Shown here one piece after another: positions 1-5,402 of a stretch of DNA of 7,211 nt. The stretch is from an uncultured Gammaproteobacteria bacterium (lineage in GTDB: Bacteria; Pseudomonadota; Gammaproteobacteria; Pseudomonadales; Litorivicinaceae): assembly GCA_913062835.1 (NCBI GenBank), contig CAJXXD010000039.1:1-7211 (forward strand), in the 5' to 3' direction. A program made the position numbers and the translations under genes. Position 1 is the first letter of the stretch; each line of letters starts with the position of its first letter. The notes below the pieces were generated by a model. The model saw nothing but the letters and a program-made list of their open reading frames with translations, did not search any database and had not been told where the DNA came from.

Positions 1-144
1 CATCAGAACGCCGAGAAGGATGTAGAGTCCCAACTTGCCCGCACCGGATCGTTTTGCCAAATCGACTACAATGAATCCCATGTAGCCCACTAAGCCGGTG
101 ATACACACCAGCATGACGATCTTCTCTATCTCAGCCGTGGTCAC
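1..144 (-). CDS. DUF2788-like small membrane protein (3' end cut by window edge)
   Basis: The reading frame stays open on the minus strand to base 1, so the C-terminus is missing. The visible part is acidic at the N-terminus, then a hydrophobic helix (IVMLVCITGLVGYMGFIVV), a short basic loop (DLAKRSGAGKLG) and the start of a second helix (LYILLGVLM). The order helix, 'MGFI..DLAK.S.AGK.G', helix matches my memory of DUF2788 proteins, short two-helix inner-membrane proteins of unknown function in gammaproteobacteria. Two starts are possible. ATG at 150 directly abuts the Shine-Dalgarno sequence AGAAGGA, which is too close. GTG at 144 lies 6 bases from it and is preferred. It follows the AI-2E transporter gene on the same strand with about 60 bases between, so the two are probably co-transcribed. 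The family call rests on pattern recall only. Confidence 0.6.
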   Translation of the reverse strand, partial: MTTAEIEKIVMLVCITGLVGYMGFIVVDLAKRSGAGKLGLYILLGVLM

Positions 145-150
145 ATGCAT

Positions 151-157
151 TCCTTCT
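151..157 (-). promoter_or_regulatory. Ribosome binding site deciding the DUF2788-like start
   Basis: On the minus strand the sequence is AGAAGGA. It sits 6 bases before GTG (144) and 0 bases before ATG (150). Normal spacing favours the GTG codon. Confidence 0.5.
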
Positions 158-206
158 CAGGCTGCGGGCAGAGTTTAGCGGGTGCAGCATAAATGTCCCT
201 TACGCA

Positions 207-1250
207 TTAGTCTGAGGACTTCTCAAGGGCCCGGGCAGGGCGCTCTGGACCCAATAAAGTGGCAAGCCAGCGATAGCGTGGCGTCTCTTCAAACGCGAGC
301 TTTGCGGTCATGGTTAAAGGCACCGCGAGCAGAATGCCAACCAACCCCAAGAGCCAGCCCCAGAAGATCAATGACAAGAACACCACCATGGGGGATAAAC
401 CAAGCCCGCGACCCTGTAGTCGAGGCTCCATGACGTTGCCGTAGCCGACGTTGATGGCCACATAACCGAGTGCGGTGATGCCCGCAACACTCGGGCCAAA
501 CTGCATGAAGGCGAGCATCACCGCCGGGACGGCCGCAATGATCGAACCGAGCGTTGGGATGTAGTTCAACAAAAAGGCGATGAGGCCCAACACCAAGGGG
601 AAGTCGATGTCTAAATACAGGCACCAGAGTGCGGCGGTGACCCCGGTCAGAATGCTGACAAAGGTTTTGATCGCAAGGTACTTGTTTAAGTGCCCCATGA
701 ACTGGGTGAAGGCTTCGAAGGGCTCCTGCTCTTTTCGGTTAAAGGCCACGCGCACCTTCTCAGGCATCGAGGCGGCTTCCATCAAAATGAACACGACGAT
801 CAGCAAAATCAGGAAGCCGTTGGTTAATAAGCCACCCAGCGCAGCAAGCAGATTCGAGATCAATGAGAAGACCCCAGAGGAACTAATCGATTGACGAATT
901 TGATTTGGGTCAATGGGAATGTCATAACTCGCCGCTAGACTCAATAGCGATTGGAGTTGTTCAGCCAGCCGCGCTTCATACGTGGGGATGGCCGCTCGGA
1001 AGGCATTGACGGACCCGCCGATGACGGCGCTTAACCCGGCGATCAGAGCCAACAGCAACACCAATACCACGAGTACAGCGAGTACGGTGGGCATGCCTCG
1101 GCGCTGCAATCCAAGCGACAGGGGTGCGCACACCAAGGCAACAAATAAGGCCACCAATAAGGTGACGATGATCGGGCTCGCCGTTTTGACCCCAGCTACG
1201 ATCACCACAAAGGCGGCTAAATTGAAAAGCCAGCGTTCGCCCGTATTCAC
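207..1250 (-). CDS. AI-2E/PerM-family transporter
   Basis: 347-residue inner-membrane protein of the AI-2E (PerM/YdiK/TqsA, formerly UPF0118) family. These are eight-helix proteins with varied proposed roles, such as autoinducer-2 export or Na+/H+ exchange; the substrate here cannot be told. Visible marks: two N-terminal hydrophobic hairpins (about residues 10-45 and 53-80), a soluble amphipathic stretch (about 83-127), then helices at 128-158 and 190-213. The family motifs NYIPTLGS (229-236) and EPRLQGRGLGLSP (275-287) follow, with a closing hydrophobic block (288-318). The length is normal for the family. The start is a GTG with an in-frame TAA just upstream and TGAGGA 7 bases before it. 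The gene is divergent from the cytochrome c' gene, 59 bases away, and upstream of the DUF2788-like gene on the same strand. Confidence 0.88.
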   Translation of the reverse strand: MNTGERWLFNLAAFVVIVAGVKTASPIIVTLLVALFVALVCAPLSLGLQRRGMPTVLAVLVVLVLLLALIAGLSAVIGGSVNAFRAAIPTYEARLAEQLQSLLSLAASYDIPIDPNQIRQSISSSGVFSLISNLLAALGGLLTNGFLILLIVVFILMEAASMPEKVRVAFNRKEQEPFEAFTQFMGHLNKYLAIKTFVSILTGVTAALWCLYLDIDFPLVLGLIAFLLNYIPTLGSIIAAVPAVMLAFMQFGPSVAGITALGYVAINVGYGNVMEPRLQGRGLGLSPMVVFLSLIFWGWLLGLVGILLAVPLTMTAKLAFEETPRYRWLATLLGPERPARALEKSSD

Positions 1251-1264
1251 TTATGAATCCTCAT

Positions 1265-1279
1265 CTCAGATGTGCTGAG
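1265..1279. promoter_or_regulatory. Short inverted repeat in a divergent intergenic region
   Basis: CTCAG-ATGTG-CTGAG is a perfect 5-base inverted repeat in the 59 bases between the divergent transporter and cytochrome c' genes. Such gaps often hold shared operators, but five pairs can arise by chance. No clear -10/-35 pair was recognised nearby. Confidence 0.2.
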
Positions 1280-1309
1280 TGAGACTTTACCAAAGAAGGA
1301 CGGTAAAAG

Positions 1310-1750
1310 ATGCGTGTATTAGCAACCTGTTTAATGGCAGGCGCCCTCGTGGCACCGGCGGTGATGGCCGACGTCGAAGACCAGATCGAGTTTCGTCAAA
1401 GCTACTGGCAAGTGGTCAAGCATGAGTTTGGTGATGTGATGGCGGCTATGCTGCGTGAGAAGCGTCCAATGGACGAGGCCCGTTTTGCTGAAGCGGCTGA
1501 TCGCGTGGCGGCTTTGGCTGGGTTGGCCAAAGAGACTTTCCCAGCCGGATCAATGAGCGACAACTCACGCGCGTTGGCCAAAATCTGGGACGAGCCCGAT
1601 GCATTTGCCAAAGAGCTGGCCACCTTTGAAGAGCGGGCCGGTGCCTTACAGGTCGCGGTGGCCAGCCAAGACAAAGCGCAAATCGGCCAGGCAGTCAAAG
1701 CCATGGGCGGTTCGTGCAAGTCCTGTCACGACAACTTCCGCGCGGAATAA
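1310..1750 (+). CDS. Cytochrome c' (class II c-type cytochrome)
   Basis: 146-residue precursor of a periplasmic cytochrome c', a four-helix-bundle monohaem protein that binds NO and is linked to NO tolerance and electron transfer. A signal peptide (1-20, MRVLATCLMAGALVAPAVMA) has an Ala-X-Ala-like cleavage site, leaving a mature chain of about 126 residues, usual for the family. The haem-binding CxxCH motif lies at the C-terminus (C136, C139, H140 in CKSCHDNFR), as expected for class II. The N-terminal 'EDQIEFRQS' and the 'IWDEPDAFA' segment match the family. By eye alignment with Alcaligenes cytochrome c', the distal-pocket Leu16 position is Trp33 here. GAAGGA lies 9 bases before the ATG. 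The gene converges on the cytochrome b561 gene, with one base between stops, so the two products may be redox partners. Confidence 0.93.
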   Translation: MRVLATCLMAGALVAPAVMADVEDQIEFRQSYWQVVKHEFGDVMAAMLREKRPMDEARFAEAADRVAALAGLAKETFPAGSMSDNSRALAKIWDEPDAFAKELATFEERAGALQVAVASQDKAQIGQAVKAMGGSCKSCHDNFRAE

Positions 1751-1751
1751 C

Positions 1752-2432
1752 CTACCATCCGATGGCAATGCCAAAGAGGCCGTATGCGCCTCCGAGGCAG
1801 AGCATCAAAAACACAAAACCCCTGAGCCAGACCATCCGTGAATTCGCGGGTGGCTGGCCAGGCGTGTGCCCATGTCCTGGCTTTTTGCCATGCCACATTC
1901 CAGCCAGTAGGGGTTCTTTCATAATCAGTTGATGCCAAGCGATGGCCAATACGTGGAGACCTGCCACGATCAATAACAGATCAGTCACCCGCGGGTGCGC
2001 CCGGCTCGCCAGCTCGACCCATTCATTCGATAACAACGACACCAAAGGCCCATCAAAGAAAATATCATCCGAAGACGCCATGCCGGTCAGTGCCGCCAGT
2101 GCGATCAGGGTCAACAAGATGAAGACACCCAGGCCGCCGATGACGGTGTGCCCGGGGGTGGGTTCGGGCGTGGCGGTGACTAGGGCGCGCGCGCTCTCAA
2201 AGGGCGCCGTTACTGACTTGGGCGCGAATTGGGCGAAGCGCGCGTATTTGGGCCCGGCAAAGCCCCAAATTACACGAAACAGCACCCAGCCAAAGAGTAA
2301 AATACCCACCGTGGCATGGGCATCGATCAGGCCCAGGTCCTCACCTGAAAACCACTGAAAGGCAATGGCCGCGACCACCGCCCAATGCCCCATTCGTATC
2401 CAGATGTCCCAGACTGAAATCTTTGCTGTCAT
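1752..2432 (-). CDS. Cytochrome b561-type membrane protein (Cytochrom_B_N family)
   Basis: 226-residue integral membrane dihaem cytochrome b of the prokaryotic b561/hydrogenase-cytochrome-b group, which passes electrons between quinones and periplasmic partners. Numbering from the preferred start, typical elements are 'VWDIWIRMGHW' (His16 as likely haem ligand), 'DAHATVGILLFGWVLFRVIWGF.GPKYARF' (His39; split here for length), 'AHPRVTDLLLIVAGLHVLAIAWHQ' region (His146, His160, His167) and 'KEPLLAGMWHGKK' (His181). A last hydrophobic helix closes the protein after a linker rich in Gly, His and Pro. An upstream ATG at 2459 gives 9 more residues, but it lacks an SD site and overlaps the divergent gene. 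The ATG at 2432 has a weak GGA 5 bases away and begins where the family normally does. The gene converges on cytochrome c', which may accept or donate its electrons. Confidence 0.87.
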   Translation of the reverse strand: MTAKISVWDIWIRMGHWAVVAAIAFQWFSGEDLGLIDAHATVGILLFGWVLFRVIWGFAGPKYARFAQFAPKSVTAPFESARALVTATPEPTPGHTVIGGLGVFILLTLIALAALTGMASSDDIFFDGPLVSLLSNEWVELASRAHPRVTDLLLIVAGLHVLAIAWHQLIMKEPLLAGMWHGKKPGHGHTPGQPPANSRMVWLRGFVFLMLCLGGAYGLFGIAIGW

Positions 2433-2468
2433 ACTTGTCCCATGTGGTTTTTCACTCATTGTACAAAG

Positions 2469-3566
2469 ATGGCCCGCGCGTGGTGCACTCCGAGTCGATT
2501 TGGATTCACCCTGGCGGTTGCCGGTTTGTTCAGTATGGCGTTCTTTTTACAGGTGCGCCTACTGGCATCCTACGATTACTTGCCCGGGATCAGTTTATTG
2601 TTCCTGCCGCACGGCATCCGCGTGTTGGCGGTGCTGATTGGTCGGGGGCTGGCGGTGCCGGGTCTGTTTTTGGGCAGCCTCGCTGTGGCCTGGTCCTTGG
2701 ATGGCGTGTTGACCGCCTCGGAATGGGGCTTTGCTGCCGTTTCGGCCTTGGCCCCCTATGTGGCACTTCGCTTGGTTGAACGCATTGGGGGGATCAGTTT
2801 GTCGATCCAGCTCAGTATTCCGCGATTGTTTTTGTTTGTGCTGGTCTCGGCGCTCTGTAATGCCTTGGGGCACGTGGTGCTGTTTGCTTTGGAAGGCTCG
2901 CTAAATCGTGCGCTCGGGGGGCATGCTTGGCTCTCCATGGGCCTTGGCGACATCGGGGGCGGGGCTCTTTGCATTGGCCTGGTGTGGGTGGCATTGAAAA
3001 CCATCCGGCACTGGGTGTTTGAGGCAAAAACGCCAGAGTCTCAGGTACTGACCGTGGTGGGATGGGTTGAGCGCATTGGGGTCACGGCGGGTTTGGTGTT
3101 GATCGCGTTTTCTGCCGTCTCGCTTCTAGATGACACGGGGTTCTCACCGATCCTCGTGTGGTCGACCGGTCCGTTGTGGGTGTTGATTCTGGCGAGTTGG
3201 TATTATCGCGGCGCGGGCTTGGTCGGCTGGATGCTCGGGGTCCTGAGTGTGTCTCCGAGTTGGCTATCTGGCGGAGATGTCCTCCTGGCATTTGCAGTGT
3301 GTGGTGCGGTCATGGGTGCCCTGGCACTTCGGGCAGAGGCCCTGTGGTCTGTCGAGGGACTCAAGTTACGGGGCCGCATCATGCGCCATGGCTTGGTCGT
3401 GACGCTCTTATTTGCAACGGTCTACGGCGTCGGTGGATTTTTCGTTGAATTTGCTTCGGATTGGGTGCGTGCCATCACGGTCATGGGCTTTACGGGTATC
3501 CTGGGGCTCGGCTTGGTGGTGTGGCCGTTTCTGTGTTTGACGGACCGGGTCGCAGGTCGGTCGTAA
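2469..3566 (+). CDS. Polytopic membrane protein resembling a stand-alone MASE1 domain
   Basis: 365-residue, very hydrophobic protein with roughly ten to twelve predicted membrane helices (for example about 12-31, 42-60, 62-77, 86-104, 118-140, 162-178, 198-220, 228-246, 268-288, 306-328 and 335-355). The N-terminal half has 'LLFLPHGIRVLAVLIGR..VPGLFLGSL' and later 'GLGDIGGGALCIGLV'. These resemble the LPxGIR and W.GD..G patterns of MASE1, an integral-membrane sensor domain usually joined to GGDEF, EAL or kinase outputs. No output domain is present: the chain ends five residues after 'CLTDR'. Function is unknown. An in-frame ATG at 2442 would add 9 residues and overlap the divergent b561 reading frame. 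Neither start has a good SD. Starting at 2469 leaves a 36-base divergent gap, so it is preferred. The MASE1 link is by eye only. Confidence 0.7.
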   Translation: MARAWCTPSRFGFTLAVAGLFSMAFFLQVRLLASYDYLPGISLLFLPHGIRVLAVLIGRGLAVPGLFLGSLAVAWSLDGVLTASEWGFAAVSALAPYVALRLVERIGGISLSIQLSIPRLFLFVLVSALCNALGHVVLFALEGSLNRALGGHAWLSMGLGDIGGGALCIGLVWVALKTIRHWVFEAKTPESQVLTVVGWVERIGVTAGLVLIAFSAVSLLDDTGFSPILVWSTGPLWVLILASWYYRGAGLVGWMLGVLSVSPSWLSGGDVLLAFAVCGAVMGALALRAEALWSVEGLKLRGRIMRHGLVVTLLFATVYGVGGFFVEFASDWVRAITVMGFTGILGLGLVVWPFLCLTDRVAGRS

Positions 3567-3598
3567 TCGGCTGTATTTCTGTAATTTACTTACCAAAT

Positions 3599-3627
3599 GA
3601 TTGTCCAACAATCTTTGCGCTTTTTTT
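3599..3627 (+). terminator. Possible weak Rho-independent terminator
   Basis: GATTGT-CCA-ACAATC forms a six-pair hairpin (3599-3613). A run of seven T at 3621-3627 follows, but seven bases separate the two. The stem is AT-rich. It lies 33 bases after the membrane-protein stop and before csrA, where a terminator would be expected. Confidence 0.35.
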
Positions 3628-3632
3628 GTCTT

Positions 3633-3683
3633 GGCTCAAGATATTCGGGCCTTGAGTGTGCAATCCTGTCAATCAGGCTCAAG
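3633..3683. repeat. Repeated CTCAAG/CTTGAG elements upstream of csrA
   Basis: GGCTCAAG occurs at 3633-3640 and 3676-3683 as an 8-base direct repeat. The inverted copy CTTGAG lies between them at 3651-3656. The set sits 75-125 bases before the csrA start, where a transcription factor or RNA structure could act. It is short, so chance is possible. Confidence 0.3.
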
Positions 3684-3684
3684 C

Positions 3685-3750
3685 GGATCGTATTCCAGGA
3701 AGATGGATATTTCGGCTTAAGTTTGGAAAGTTTTCAACGGATTGAGAGGA
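3685..3750 (+). promoter_or_regulatory. GGA-rich csrA leader, possible CsrA self-binding region
   Basis: Six GGA triplets occur in 66 bases before csrA, at 3685, 3698, 3705, 3725, 3739 and 3748. The copies at 3705 (ATGGA) and 3739 (ACGGA) fit the ANGGA core that CsrA prefers. The last one is inside the SD (GAGAGGA, 7 bases before the ATG). CsrA in E. coli represses its own translation through several such sites. The same is inferred here, not shown. Confidence 0.4.
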
Positions 3751-3757
3751 CGACGAG

Positions 3758-3952
3758 ATGCTAGTACTGACCCGACGTGTGGATGAGTCGATCCGGATTG
3801 GGGACGACATCCGAATTACTGTGGTGAAGATCAAAGGCACCCAACAAATTTGTGTCGGCGTGGACGCGCCGCGCGATGTGCCGGTGCTCAGAGAAGAGTT
3901 GCTAATCGAGCGCACAGACGAGGTCAAAGAGCCTTCCGCCGAAGAGTCCTAA
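3758..3952 (+). CDS. csrA: Carbon storage regulator CsrA (divergent copy)
   Basis: 64-residue RNA-binding protein of the CsrA/RsmA family. These are small swapped-strand dimers that bind GGA motifs in mRNA leaders and alter translation or stability. The N-terminal strand '[18 protein letters not shown]' keeps Leu4 and Arg6. The second RNA-binding strand '[11 protein letters not shown]' keeps the key Arg (Arg45; Arg44 in E. coli). By eye against E. coli CsrA there is one extra residue in the 'GTQQICVGV' strand, Gly to Asp in 'RVDE', and Leu in place of His before the key Arg. The tail is acidic ([13 protein letters not shown]). The usual alaS or tRNA-Ser neighbours are absent, so this could be a second, specialised copy. 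GAGAGGA sits 7 bases before the ATG. The AlkB gene follows 64 bases later and may be on the same transcript. Confidence 0.93.
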   Translation: MLVLTRRVDESIRIGDDIRITVVKIKGTQQICVGVDAPRDVPVLREELLIERTDEVKEPSAEES

Positions 3953-3980
3953 TGCCTTTGACGAGGCTCACCTAAACGCG

Positions 3981-4012
3981 CTTTCTTGTTACCCTAGGGG
4001 GTAAGGAGAAGG
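3981..4012 (+). promoter_or_regulatory. Hairpin enclosing the ribosome binding site of the AlkB gene
   Basis: The 5' arm CTTTCTTGTTACCC (3981-3994) pairs with the 3' arm GGGTAAGGAGAAGG (3999-4012) across a TAGG loop. This gives 13 pairs, two of them G-U, with one G-G mismatch. The near-perfect SD TAAGGAG (4002-4008, 8 bases before the ATG) lies wholly inside the 3' arm. As RNA this would hide the SD until opened by temperature, a protein, a small RNA or an arriving ribosome. No T run follows, so it is not a standard terminator. Confidence 0.5.
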
Positions 4013-4016
4013 CCGC

Positions 4017-4628
4017 ATGCAGACCACCCCTCACTACTGGATTCGCCCTGGCGCAGCGGTGCTGTATGTGCCGAACTATGTGTCTGTATCCGATGCCGAT
4101 TTGCTGTATGAGCGGATGCTCACCGAGTGCAGCTGGCAACAGGGGACGCTGTCTCTCTTTGGAAAATCTCTGCCGGAACCCCGCTTAACGGCCTGGTGTG
4201 GGGATGTGGCCTACACTTACAGTCGTCGTCTCTTGAAGCCGAGCCCTTGGGTGGCCGGGCTGTCTGAGCTTCGAGCACAACTTCATGCCCACCTGCCGTC
4301 TTGGCTTGGCGATACGGCCGAGCTGAATCATGCGCTCATTAATCGTTACAGAGATGGATCGGATGGCATGGGATGGCACCGTGACAACGAACCCGAACTG
4401 GGTGAGGATCCGATCATCGTCTCCGTGTCTCTCGGTGCGACTCGTCAATTTGCGATGCGTTCACGGGTGACCGAGGGCCCCCGTCTGTCGCATACCTGGT
4501 CGCTCGGCCATGGGGATTTGCTGGTGATGTATGGCCAGAGCCAGCGGACTTGGGAGCATGCATTGAAAAAGACTGTCAAACCAGTCGGGCCTCGCATCAA
4601 CGTGACCTTTCGCGCGGTGAAGGCATGA
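4017..4628 (+). CDS. AlkB-family 2-oxoglutarate/Fe(II) dioxygenase
   Basis: 203-residue cytosolic dioxygenase of the AlkB family (closer to the ALKBH2/3 type than to E. coli AlkB, by eye), which oxidatively removes alkyl groups from bases in DNA or RNA. The iron ligands are visible: His121 and Asp123 in 'GMGWHRDNE', and His181 in 'RTWEHALKK'. The 2-oxoglutarate-binding arginines appear as Arg193 and Arg199 in 'PRINVTFR'. 'LPEPRLTAWCGD' (52-63) and 'NHALINRYRDGSDGMGWH' (104-121) are typical of this branch. Length is normal for it. TAAGGAG lies 8 bases before the ATG but inside a predicted hairpin. The stop overlaps the next gene's start as ATGA, so translation of the two is probably coupled. 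The substrate (DNA, RNA or protein) is not determined by sequence. Confidence 0.9.
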   Translation: MQTTPHYWIRPGAAVLYVPNYVSVSDADLLYERMLTECSWQQGTLSLFGKSLPEPRLTAWCGDVAYTYSRRLLKPSPWVAGLSELRAQLHAHLPSWLGDTAELNHALINRYRDGSDGMGWHRDNEPELGEDPIIVSVSLGATRQFAMRSRVTEGPRLSHTWSLGHGDLLVMYGQSQRTWEHALKKTVKPVGPRINVTFRAVKA

Positions 4629-5323
4629 CTGAGCGCGTCTTGTGTGTCCTGCATCAAGGCCACTCTGTCACCGGCCAGGTAGGGGTGGCGCTCCGTCAGT
4701 TGGGTGTGCAGGTGCAAACAGTTCGGCCGCTGATTGGTCAACGACTGCCTCGAGATCTGCAACGCTTTGATGGACTGATTGTGTTTGGCGGGCCCATGAG
4801 CGCCAACGACGATCATTTGCCTGGCCTTCGCCTGGAAATGCAACTCATCGAGCGGTTTCTCCGAGCCGATCGGCCCATATGGGGCATTTGCTTAGGCGCA
4901 CAGTTGATGGCGCGTGTACTGGGTGGGCGGGTCTATGAGCACCCAGAGTCTCAGGTGGAGATTGGCTGGTATCCGCTGCGGCCGATCGGTGCCGGCCGGT
5001 CGATATTTCGTGGGCTGACCCATGTCTATCAGTGGCACCGGGAGGGCTTTGATTGTCCGCCTGGCGCGGAGCGACTGGCGGTGGGGGTGCCGGGTGCGCT
5101 CTTTCATGAGCAAGCCTATCGGGTCGGGCACCATGCCATCGCCACCCAATTTCACCCGGAGATGCATCCGAAGATGATGCGACGCTGGTTGGGACGGGCA
5201 GGTCACATGTTAGAACTGCCCGGTGCGCTCTGTGAGCCGGCCCATCGTCAAGGTATCAACCGCTATTATCCGAAACAGGCGCAGTGGTTGAAGCGCACGT
5301 TGGCACACTGGCTCCGCGGGTAG
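4625..5323 (+). CDS. Class I glutamine amidotransferase (GMP synthase-like)
   Basis: 232-residue free-standing class I glutamine amidotransferase. These domains release ammonia from glutamine or hydrolyse related gamma-glutamyl bonds. The likely catalytic triad is Cys89 in the nucleophile elbow 'GICLGAQL', with His177 and Glu179 in 'QFHPEM'. 'IVFGGPMSAND' (52-62) is the usual oxyanion-side motif. No synthetase domain follows, so it is not GuaA itself, and the acceptor or true substrate is unknown. A longer frame open from 4550 lies inside the AlkB gene. The start at 4625 is chosen because the family begins at 'RVLCVLHQ' and because ATGA joins the AlkB stop to this start. An AAGG lies almost against the ATG, so coupling to upstream translation is likely. 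The C-terminal ~40 residues (after 'RAGHMLEL') are an extension often seen in this group. Confidence 0.87.
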   Translation: MTERVLCVLHQGHSVTGQVGVALRQLGVQVQTVRPLIGQRLPRDLQRFDGLIVFGGPMSANDDHLPGLRLEMQLIERFLRADRPIWGICLGAQLMARVLGGRVYEHPESQVEIGWYPLRPIGAGRSIFRGLTHVYQWHREGFDCPPGAERLAVGVPGALFHEQAYRVGHHAIATQFHPEMHPKMMRRWLGRAGHMLELPGALCEPAHRQGINRYYPKQAQWLKRTLAHWLRG

Positions 5324-5345
5324 GTCGTCTTTCTACTTAGACCGC

Positions 5346-5373
5346 TTGCTATTTTATTTTATATTTTTATAAT
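5346..5373 (+). promoter_or_regulatory. Sigma-70 promoter of the arsenic operon
   Basis: A -35 TTGCTA (5346-5351, four of six consensus bases) and a perfect -10 TATAAT (5368-5373) are separated by 16 bases. Transcription would start near 5380, about 23 bases before the preferred start codon. The whole stretch is AT-rich, so a TATAAT alone could be chance, but its place before an arsR-type gene is right. Confidence 0.6.
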
Positions 5374-5389
5374 TATTGAAATATTAAAT
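5356..5389. promoter_or_regulatory. Imperfect 34-base palindrome, likely ArsR operator
   Basis: Centred between 5372 and 5373, 14 of 17 base pairs are symmetric; mismatches are at 60/85, 67/78 and 68/77 (last two digits of position). The core ATAATTAT (5369-5376) overlaps the -10 box, and the outer arms are ATTTTATATT and AATATTAAAT. ArsR/SmtB repressors bind AT-rich dyads over their own promoters, so self-repression by the next gene is inferred. The near-absence of G and C raises the chance of accidental symmetry. Confidence 0.5.
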
Positions 5390-5402
5390 TATGGAGCAGG
5401 CG

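Noticed and set aside
1752..1780. Small inverted repeats (CCAT-CCG-ATGG, GGC-AAT-GCC) near the convergent stops as a two-way terminator
   Set aside because: They are very short, lie in cytochrome b561 coding sequence and lack T runs.
1942..2358. 138-codon plus-strand open frame opposite the cytochrome b561 gene
   Set aside because: It has no recognisable family, and the opposite strand has clear haem-ligand and family motifs; it is a shadow frame.
3666..3696. Possible csrA promoter (CTGTCA ... TATTCC)
   Set aside because: Both hexamers are poor and the spacing is 19 bases; not reliable.
3958..3986. Possible promoter (TTGACG) between csrA and the AlkB gene
   Set aside because: The -35-like hexamer is good, but no acceptable -10 box occurs 16-18 bases downstream.
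4550..4624. Upstream extension of the amidotransferase frame
   Set aside because: It lies within the AlkB coding sequence, the added residues match nothing in the family, and ATGA at 4625 is a typical coupled start.
5323..5344. GGTC...GACC hairpin after the amidotransferase gene as a terminator
   Set aside because: Only four pairs with a long loop; the T-rich DNA after it is better explained as the ars promoter region.
5391..5402. Upstream ATG of the ArsR-fusion gene
   Set aside because: It has only AT-rich DNA before it and abuts the predicted operator; the GGAG that serves the next ATG overlaps this codon.
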